A stretch of DNA of 5,464 bases from the NCBI GenBank assembly GCA_002304735.1, contig DBIU01000084.1, positions 1 to 5,464 on the forward strand, written 5' to 3'. This DNA comes from Ruminococcaceae bacterium UBA794. Its GTDB lineage: Bacteria > Bacillota > Clostridia > Oscillospirales > Ruminococcaceae. Shown here one piece after another: positions 1 to 4,551 of this stretch (the first letter of the stretch is position 1; every line of letters begins with the position of its first letter). Made by a program: the position numbers and the translations under genes. The notes under the pieces were generated by a model. It searched no databases. It had not been told where the DNA came from and worked only from the letters and a program-made list of their open reading frames with translations.

Positions 1-97
1 GACGTTAACCGAAACTGCTCGGGAAGCGGATTCGCGGGATTTCGTCAGCCGAAGCGGCTCGGAAGCGGCTTCACAGGGTGACGGTTAACGAAAATTC
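1..97. repeat. Imperfect 40-bp tandem repeat downstream of spoVAD
   Basis: Two units of about 40 bp begin at 4 and 44, and the start of a third (GTTAACGAAAA) lies at 84. Units one and two share GT-A-CCGAA, GCTCGG and AAGCGG-TTC blocks in the same order with one single-base gap. Several short self-complementary stretches occur inside, for example GCCGAAGCGGC at 49-59. The minus strand has no usable reading frame here, so spoVAE does not directly follow spoVAD. On the plus strand two frames are open from the window edge, one to a TGA at 79-81 and one to a TAA at 86-88. Either could be the tail of a convergent gene, but the stretch is too short to decide. No T-tract marks a terminator. Confidence 0.45.
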
Positions 98-1102
98 TCA
101 CTTGTAGGTTATCTCAACCGCGTGCGCTATTCCGGGAATATTCCCGCCCTGCTGAACCATTGTCGGCGACATCAGCGCGCCTGTCGCAACGTACAAAATC
201 CGCTTTCTGTCGCCGTTTTCAACGTGCTTGAGAATATGCCCGCACATCATTGACGCTGAACAGCCGCAGCCGCTTCCGCCCGCGTGAACGTCCTGCTTTT
301 CGCGGTCGTATATCAGCAGACCGCAGTCCTTGTGGCGCTGTTCAAGCGATATTCCGTCGCGGCGAAACAGCTCGTACAGCATATTGCTCCCGACTTCGCC
401 CAAATCTCCCGTTACTATCACGTCATAATCCCCGGAATTTGACCCCATATGCCTCAGATGCCGCGAAATTGTGTCATAAGCCGCGCCCGCCATTGCCGCG
501 CCCATATTGTTCAAGTCGGATATCCCCATATCTTGTATCTTGCCGACTGTCGCCGCCTTTATATAGGGCGGCTTGCGGTTCGCTGCGACAATTGCCGCGC
601 CCGCCGCCGTCGCCGTCCACTGCGCTGTCGGAGTGCGAACGCCGCCGTAATTCAGCGGAAAGCGGAATTGACGTTCCGCGGAAGAAAAGTGCGACGAAGT
701 CACCGCCGCCGCGTTGTCGACATAACCCGCGTTTACCATTGACGCGGCAAGCAAAAGTCCCTCGGCGAACGTTGAACAAGCGCCGTAAATTCCCAGAAAC
801 GGCACATAGAAGTCCTTCAGTCCATACGCAGAGCCTGTGCATTGATTAAGCAAATCTCCCGCGAAAATCAAGTCCATTTTCTCGGGAACAAGCCCCGCTT
901 TGTCCATTGCGTGCTGAAGCGCTTTTCGCTGAAAAAGAGCCTCTGCCTGCTCCCAAGTTTCCGCGCCGCCTTTGTTGTCCGAGATTATCTCGTCAAATTC
1001 ATCGCCGAACGGTCCTTCGCTCTCAACTTTTCCCGCAACGCTGCCGCAGGAAATTATTGACGCGTTGCTGAAACGAAACGTTTTTCCTTCACAAACAGAC
1101 AT
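98..1102 (-). CDS. spoVAD: Stage V sporulation protein AD (SpoVAD)
   Basis: This is a complete 334-residue SpoVAD; the Bacillus protein has nearly the same length. SpoVAD is a soluble thiolase-fold protein on the inner spore membrane that binds dipicolinic acid (DPA) and is needed for loading Ca-DPA into the forespore. Diagnostic segments are AGDLLNQ (81-87), GACSTFAEG with Cys109 where thiolases carry their nucleophile (107-115), TSSHFSSAERQFRFPLNYGG (135-154), TGDLGEVGSN (231-240), DCGLLIYD (259-266), GGSGCGCSA (275-283) and VATGALMSPT (305-314). All match the Bacillus protein closely, from memory of that sequence. The start is fixed by an AGGAGG site five bases upstream. The gap from spoVAC is ten bases, so both genes should be one transcript. 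No frameshift or missing block is visible. The identification is near certain; the substrate role rests on family knowledge. Confidence 0.97.
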   Translation of the reverse strand: MSVCEGKTFRFSNASIISCGSVAGKVESEGPFGDEFDEIISDNKGGAETWEQAEALFQRKALQHAMDKAGLVPEKMDLIFAGDLLNQCTGSAYGLKDFYVPFLGIYGACSTFAEGLLLAASMVNAGYVDNAAAVTSSHFSSAERQFRFPLNYGGVRTPTAQWTATAAGAAIVAANRKPPYIKAATVGKIQDMGISDLNNMGAAMAGAAYDTISRHLRHMGSNSGDYDVIVTGDLGEVGSNMLYELFRRDGISLEQRHKDCGLLIYDREKQDVHAGGSGCGCSASMMCGHILKHVENGDRKRILYVATGALMSPTMVQQGGNIPGIAHAVEITYK

Positions 1103-1107
1103 ATTTT

Positions 1108-1114
1108 CCTCCTC
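1108..1114 (-). promoter_or_regulatory. spoVAD ribosome binding site overlapping spoVAC stop
   Basis: On the minus strand GAGGAGG lies five bases before the spoVAD ATG. The first bases of this site belong to the TGA stop codon of spoVAC (1113-1115). A ribosome finishing SpoVAC therefore sits on the spoVAD initiation site, which fits translational coupling of two proteins of one complex. Confidence 0.8.
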
Positions 1115-1556
1115 AAAACAGCGTTGTTATATAGTAAATTATTCCGTAGACAATGGACGCCGAAATGCCGTAAACCAGCACGGGACCTGCGATTACAAAC
1201 ATTTTTGCGCCAAGTCCGAGAACAAAGCCCTCCGACTTAAATTCAAGCGCGGGCGATACGACCGAGTTCGCGAAGCCCGTTATCGGCACGAGCGTGCCTG
1301 CGCCCGCGACCTGCGCTATTCTGTCGTAAAGCTTCAGTCCAGTCAGAAGCGCGCTCAGGAAAATCAGCGTCATCGACGTCATTGCGCCCGCGTCGTCCTG
1401 CGATAATCCGAGCGACGCGTACATATTCAAAAGCGCTTCGCCGAGCGTGCATATCGCTCCGCCTATCAGAAACGCCATCGGTATCGTTTTCGCCATTGAC
1501 GAGGGCGGCGAAATCCGCTTTGCAAGCTCGCCGTACTCTTGATTTGATATATTCAT
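1113..1556 (-). CDS. spoVAC: Stage V sporulation protein AC (SpoVAC)
   Basis: This is a complete 147-residue integral membrane protein of the SpoVAC family, close to the usual length of about 150. In Bacillus subtilis SpoVAC is an inner-spore-membrane protein reported to act as a mechanosensitive channel for DPA release in germination, and it is needed with SpoVAD for DPA uptake. Hydrophobic segments lie at about 24-48, 58-75, 83-103 and 111-145. The GAGTLVPITGFANSVVSPALEFKSEG region (84-109) and the following GLGAKMFVIAGPVLVYG stretch are typical of the family. The N-terminus is a short polar stretch with no signal peptide. GAGAGGAG six bases before the ATG supports this start. It is the first gene of the spoVAC-spoVAD unit and is separated from the gene upstream by a terminator. 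SpoVAC and the related SpoVAEb share this fold, but the position directly before spoVAD favours SpoVAC. Confidence 0.95.
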   Translation of the reverse strand: MNISNQEYGELAKRISPPSSMAKTIPMAFLIGGAICTLGEALLNMYASLGLSQDDAGAMTSMTLIFLSALLTGLKLYDRIAQVAGAGTLVPITGFANSVVSPALEFKSEGFVLGLGAKMFVIAGPVLVYGISASIVYGIIYYITTLF

Positions 1557-1585
1557 AAAATACTCCTCTCAAAGTGTTTTTACGA

Positions 1586-1615
1586 ATATTTTGCCGTTTA
1601 CGCTCGAAATAATGC
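1586..1615 (-). promoter_or_regulatory. Candidate forespore (sigma-F/sigma-G type) promoter for spoVAC
   Basis: On the minus strand GCATT (1615-1611) is followed after 15 bases by GGCAAAATAT (1595-1586). In Bacillus the forespore sigma factors use a -35 like GYATA or GHATR and a -10 like GGNRANAHTR or CATNHTA with 14-16 bases between. This pair fits the sigma-F form with one mismatch in the -35 and two at the end of the -10. It would start transcription near 1579, leaving a leader of about 20-25 bases before spoVAC. spoVA operons are sigma-G dependent in Bacillus, so the location makes sense. The match is imperfect and the call is tentative. Confidence 0.35.
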
Positions 1616-1651
1616 GCTTTTTTTACAGCCAAATTTATGAAATTAAAGCAA

Positions 1652-1676
1652 AATCCCCGCCAAAAAGACGGGGATT
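1652..1676 (-). terminator. Rho-independent terminator of the 1696-2154 gene
   Basis: A ten-pair stem (arms 1652-1661 and 1667-1676, AATCCCCG core) closes a five-base T loop on the minus strand, nineteen bases past the stop codon at 1696. It runs into TTTTGCTTTAATTT on the minus strand. One pair is a G-U wobble only in the minus-strand RNA and a C-A mismatch in the plus-strand RNA, and the plus strand has no T-tract. Both points set the orientation. It separates the repeat-protein gene from the spoVA operon. Confidence 0.8.
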
Positions 1677-1695
1677 GATATTATAAAGCTTGATT

Positions 1696-2154
1696 TCAAA
1701 TCATTGACTCCACGCGCGGGTGAGTTTCCTTAACGTTCGGGTCTTGCATAATCTCCTTTACGACATCTTTGAGGTTGGAATTTAACTCAAAAAGTTCGGG
1801 ATATCGCGCAATAAGCTCAATATCATTTTTGAGAATATCGGGATTTTCCGCGAGAATGTCAGCTACAATCGGCTTAATATCGGGATTTGCAAGGAATATT
1901 ACCGGTTCGCTTCTCAACAAAGTCGGCATATCAACCATAATTTCCTTTACCCTACTCTTGTACTCCGGCTTTGCAAGCGTTGCCTTGTCGTTAATCAAGA
2001 GTGTGTCCATATAAATCGAATGACGCATATCAATGTTTTCATTCTGCTTTTGATTTGAGTCAATCAATATCCACAGCAAAAATGAATTTGCGAGCACCAG
2101 AAGCCCGAAAAATGATGCAACAATGATTAAAATAACCTTTTTTCCCTTTGACAT
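1696..2154 (-). CDS. Unrecognised single-pass membrane protein with 14-residue repeats
   Basis: I do not recognise this 152-residue protein. A basic N-terminus (MSKGKK) and one hydrophobic segment at about 7-31 indicate a membrane anchor, with the remainder probably outside the cell or outside the forespore membrane. From residue 62 the chain falls into units of 14 residues starting at 62, 76, 90 and 104, a half unit at 118, and further units at 125 and 139. The consensus is roughly xP(D/E)hxxxhxxhhx(D/E), as in KPEYKSRVKEIMVD, NPDIKPIVADILAE and NSNLKDVVKEIMQD. Each unit looks like one short helix capped by Asn/Pro. GGGAGG eight bases before the ATG supports the start. The gene has its own terminator. 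It is more AT-rich and less biased in its third codon positions than the spoVA and cyclase genes. It lies 168 bases downstream of the cyclase gene with no terminator seen between them. Function is unknown. Confidence 0.85.
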   Translation of the reverse strand: MSKGKKVILIIVASFFGLLVLANSFLLWILIDSNQKQNENIDMRHSIYMDTLLINDKATLAKPEYKSRVKEIMVDMPTLLRSEPVIFLANPDIKPIVADILAENPDILKNDIELIARYPELFELNSNLKDVVKEIMQDPNVKETHPRVESMI

Positions 2155-2172
2155 AATAAGTACCTCCCAAAA

Positions 2173-2289
2173 TTATGATACCGCTTTTATCCAATACTTA
2201 AAGTTTCTCTCGGTTTCACTGCTTCCGCTTTGATGAAATGTTATTTGGCAAACACAATCGGCATTAGTTAATGTGCCAACGAAGATAAT
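2173..2289 (-). CDS. Candidate 38-codon small gene with ATT start
   Basis: A consensus AGGAGG (2296-2301 on the minus strand) is followed, after the normal seven-base gap, by ATT rather than ATG, GTG or TTG. From this ATT the frame stays open for 38 codons to a TAA at 2173-2175, eighteen bases before the next gene's start. The peptide begins IIFVGTLTNADCVC and ends NFKYWIKAVS. It has two Cys near the N-terminus and no clear membrane segment. I recognise no family. Starts at ATT are very rare (infC is the known case), so this may instead be a decayed small gene, a regulatory leader peptide for the downstream membrane protein, or chance. The same Shine-Dalgarno has no usable standard start: the nearest GTG and TTG frames stop within ten codons. 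Confidence 0.35.
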   Translation of the reverse strand: MIFVGTLTNADCVCQITFHQSGSSETERNFKYWIKAVS

Positions 2290-2322
2290 ATTCTCACCTC
2301 CTATCAATTATAAACCGGCGTT

Positions 2323-4242
2323 TTAGTTAATAAACGCGTAGTTCGACTTGCCGCTCTTCTTAACGGAGTACATCGCGTCGTCCGCCTTACCGATGAGGTA
2401 CTCAACGCGCGTGTTGTAGTTGTCCTTGATGAGTGCGATACCGATTGACACGCTGACTGTCAAACGTTCGCCGATATCCGCGTCAAAGCCCTCGTTAAGC
2501 TTTGCGATAACTCTCTGCGCGAAAAGCGCGGGGTCGTTCGTTTCCGCGTCCCTAAGCAGCACGATAAACTCGTCGCCGCCGTATCTTCCCGCAAATCCTA
2601 TTCCCTCGGACTCGGTCTTTATCGTCTTTGCGAGGAACTTCAGCACCTGGTCGCCCGTTGCGTGGCTGTAATTATCGTTGTAGTGCTTGAAATCGTCCAC
2701 GTCGATGAACAGAACCGCCATCTCCGATTTACGCATCTCGGACAGCGAAATCTCGTTGTCAATCTGATTTTCAATCGTTTCACGGTTATAAAGCTCGGTC
2801 AGTGCGTCGAAGCTTGCGCGCTCCGTGAGCTGCTGTTCGGACTTCTTTCCGCGGTCGATATCAACCATTACTCCGACTACCTTAACCGGCTTGCCGTCGT
2901 TATCCTTCAGCGTCGCCGTTCTTATGAGAACCCAGATAAAGTCGCCGTAAATGTTCTTTATACGATACTCGTTGCGCTCGAAATTCTTGCCCTTTTCGAG
3001 CTGGTCGAGGTCGCTTCTGTATCTTTCAAGGTCGTCGGGGTGAACCTTTGCCTTAAGCAGGAAGCTGTCGCCGAAGTGGTTTGACGGCGCGCGATAGCTG
3101 AACTTCTTGTTGAAGTTGTTCGAGAAAACAACCTCGTTCGTCTTGAAATTCCACTCGAAGATAATGTTGTCGGACATCTCGGAAATGTTCTTGTATCTGT
3201 CCTCGCTGACAACGATATCGTCAATCAGGTTATTGAACGCTCTTGAAAGCTGACCGTACTCGTTGTTGTTCATATTGCTGATACGAGCCTCGTGGTCGCC
3301 GTTTTTAACAACCTCGAGCGTTTTCTGGATTTTCTTCAGCGGGCTTATAACAATTCCCGACACGATAATCGCCGCAACGCCGCTTGCAATTATGAGTACC
3401 ACGGTCCAAACAACCATCGTGGTGGATGAATTGCGCGAGAACTGCACCGCTCTTGAAGTCGGGCATTTTACAACCGCGACAAGTCCGTTCTCGCCGCCGA
3501 TTTTAACCATCGCGGCAACATTTTCCGACTTATCGTTTTCAATGTATGTAAAGTTTGCGGTTACGGAATCGTCTGTAAGCTCAGTAATTTTCGCCGCAAT
3601 CTCGCTGTTAAGCGAATCCGACTTATTATAGCCCTCGCCCGAGCTCCAGCTTCCGTTCGGGTCTACGATATCAATTTCGCCGTTCTGATAGAATTTTGCG
3701 TTTTCGCATATTCTTGAAATCAGCGTATCCTTGCCCGAAATGTCGTAGGATATCATCGCCGTGAGCTGTCCCACGCCTTTTCTTATAATCATTGTCGAGC
3801 CGCTCATAGTCTTTCCGGACGCGTTGTTGAAATAAAGCGCGTTATCCTTGTACTCCGAGTAGCCCGCGTAATTTTCAATCGTAGTGCCCGCGTTCGTTCC
3901 CGCGAAGATTTCTCCGTTGTTTCTTACGAGAACCGCGCTTACGACAAGCGGATTATTCTTGACGAAGTTATCCAAAAACGCGTTCGCCTCGTCGCTCGCA
4001 GAGCCTAATCCCGCGGATTTTACCACGGCTTCGTTTCCCGCGACAAAGTCGATATCCGCCCTTGCGCTGCTAATAAGCGCGCTCAGCGGAGCAGACTGAT
4101 TCTTCGCGATTGAACCGATTACGGCGGAATATTCCTTTTCGCCGCTCTTTTCAAACTCGCCCGTGTTCAATACGGCGAATATCACCATCGGAACAAAAGC
4201 GAAAATCATAGCCGCAATCATTACAATTATTTTGAATTTCAT
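2323..4242 (-). CDS. Membrane diguanylate cyclase: sensor-HAMP-PAS-GGDEF
   Basis: This 639-residue protein makes cyclic di-GMP from two GTP at the inner face of the membrane. It has a membrane segment at 3-24, an extracytoplasmic sensor of about 250 residues (25-273, probably Cache-like), a second membrane segment at 275-298, and a HAMP linker at about 299-343 (ISPLKKIQKTLE onward). A PAS domain follows at about 346-470 (VHPDDLERY and EYRIKNIYGDFIWV are PAS_3-like), then a GGDEF domain at about 475-639. The GGDEF domain has FIDVDDFKHYND with metal-binding Asp514, an intact GRYGGDEF (GGDEF at 555-559), VSIGIAL and KADDAMYSVKKSGKSNY, so it should be active. The inhibitory RxxD site upstream of GGDEF is absent (EGIG stands there). 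There is no EAL domain. The frame is open further upstream to an ATG at 4323, but that ATG lies in the -10 box and lacks a Shine-Dalgarno. GGGGAG seven bases before 4242 decides the start. The ligands of the sensor and PAS domains are unknown. Confidence 0.93.
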   Translation of the reverse strand: MKFKIIVMIAAMIFAFVPMVIFAVLNTGEFEKSGEKEYSAVIGSIAKNQSAPLSALISSARADIDFVAGNEAVVKSAGLGSASDEANAFLDNFVKNNPLVVSAVLVRNNGEIFAGTNAGTTIENYAGYSEYKDNALYFNNASGKTMSGSTMIIRKGVGQLTAMISYDISGKDTLISRICENAKFYQNGEIDIVDPNGSWSSGEGYNKSDSLNSEIAAKITELTDDSVTANFTYIENDKSENVAAMVKIGGENGLVAVVKCPTSRAVQFSRNSSTTMVVWTVVLIIASGVAAIIVSGIVISPLKKIQKTLEVVKNGDHEARISNMNNNEYGQLSRAFNNLIDDIVVSEDRYKNISEMSDNIIFEWNFKTNEVVFSNNFNKKFSYRAPSNHFGDSFLLKAKVHPDDLERYRSDLDQLEKGKNFERNEYRIKNIYGDFIWVLIRTATLKDNDGKPVKVVGVMVDIDRGKKSEQQLTERASFDALTELYNRETIENQIDNEISLSEMRKSEMAVLFIDVDDFKHYNDNYSHATGDQVLKFLAKTIKTESEGIGFAGRYGGDEFIVLLRDAETNDPALFAQRVIAKLNEGFDADIGERLTVSVSIGIALIKDNYNTRVEYLIGKADDAMYSVKKSGKSNYAFIN

Positions 4243-4249
4243 CTTCATT

Positions 4250-4255
4250 CTCCCC
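4250..4255 (-). promoter_or_regulatory. Ribosome binding site deciding the cyclase start
   Basis: GGGGAG on the minus strand is seven bases before the ATG at 4242. A second ATG at 4248 is only one base away from the same site, too close for initiation. This places the start at MKFKIIV, which puts the first membrane segment directly at the N-terminus. Confidence 0.7.
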
Positions 4256-4321
4256 GTTTCCGTAATTGTATTATTCAAGAACCCCCGCGTTCGCGGCGCT
4301 TCGTTGTAAAGGCTTAAAGTC

Positions 4322-4350
4322 ATTATATCACAAAAAAACCTTTTTGTAAA
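4322..4350 (-). promoter_or_regulatory. Sigma-A promoter of the cyclase gene
   Basis: On the minus strand TTTACA (4350-4345) and TATAAT (4327-4322) are separated by exactly 17 bases, and a TG one base before the -10 makes it an extended -10. Transcription should start near 4315, leaving a leader of about 73 bases before the ATG at 4242. The leader contains a small hairpin, CCGC-GAAC-GCGG. The match to the housekeeping consensus is 5/6 and 6/6, so basal expression is expected to be strong. Confidence 0.82.
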
Positions 4351-4353
4351 CAG

Positions 4354-4436
4354 CTATGTAAAATCTTCCTCGCTTTTTTTTAATTTTTATGAATTTTACA
4401 CAAAAACTTAAAATCCGTTTTGTGAAGATTACATTG
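4354..4436. repeat. Nested inverted repeats in the divergent promoter region
   Basis: The inner pair is AATTTTACACAAAA (4392-4405) against TTTTGTGAAGATT (4418-4430), with a perfect seven-base core, CACAAAA/TTTTGTG, around a 12-base centre. The outer pair is CTATGTAAAATCTTC (4354-4368) against GAAGATTACATTG (4424-4436), the reverse complement apart from one substitution and a two-base indel. The inner pair is centred near 4411, and the midpoint of the two predicted transcription starts (4315 and 4503) is 4409. This is a candidate operator for a factor acting on both genes. AT-rich DNA gives such matches by chance more easily, so the call is cautious. Confidence 0.4.
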
Positions 4437-4467
4437 TCTTTTTGATAAAAAACTCAAAATCCACCTC

Positions 4468-4496
4468 TTGAATAAATGGAAAAAAAGTGTTATAAT
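4468..4496 (+). promoter_or_regulatory. Sigma-A promoter of the motif-array gene
   Basis: TTGAAT (4468-4473) and TATAAT (4491-4496) are 17 bases apart, with TG one base before the -10 (extended -10). Transcription should start near 4503, giving a leader of about 49 bases. The -35 matches 4 of 6 consensus bases and the -10 matches all six. It is divergent from the cyclase promoter. Confidence 0.8.
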
Positions 4497-4521
4497 GTTA
4501 TAAAATAAATGTTATAAAATA
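4489..4521 (+). repeat. GTTATAA direct repeats over the -10 and start point
   Basis: GTTATAA occurs three times, at 4489, 4497 and 4511. The last two lie inside an exact 12-base direct repeat, TGTTATAAAATA, at 4496-4507 and 4510-4521. The first copy overlaps the -10 box and the second covers the predicted start point. They may be repressor sites, overlapping alternative -10 elements, or simple AT-rich sequence. Confidence 0.4.
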
Positions 4522-4551
4522 TAATTTGGTTTAATTTTCGGAGGAACAGCT

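Noticed and set aside
250..849. A 199-codon open frame on the plus strand opposite spoVAD, with others at 449-742 and 474-842
   Set aside because: They are shadows of GC-rich spoVAD codons. Their products are Arg/Pro/Ser-rich with no recognisable domain, and the opposite strand is a clearly conserved gene.
2262..2280. A sigma-54 promoter (TGGCAC followed by GC on the minus strand)
   Set aside because: The GG and GC elements are 13 bases apart instead of 10, and the TTGC part is missing.
2305..2313. A sigma-A promoter for the small frame, based on TATAAT in GTTTATAATTG on the minus strand
   Set aside because: The transcription start would fall on the Shine-Dalgarno itself, and the -35 region matches poorly.
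2155..2322. A c-di-GMP riboswitch or other known riboswitch before the repeat-protein gene, suggested by the neighbouring cyclase
   Set aside because: I looked for the conserved cores of c-di-GMP-I, c-di-GMP-II, cobalamin, TPP and preQ1 riboswitches and found none. Only a small GGCA/TGCC stem is present.
4243..4314. A riboswitch in the cyclase leader
   Set aside because: The leader is only about 73 bases and shows one short hairpin without conserved riboswitch sequence blocks.
4370..4390. A terminator at the T-rich stretch around 4373-4390
   Set aside because: No stable GC stem precedes the T-tract, and no gene ends there; it is the space between two divergent promoters.
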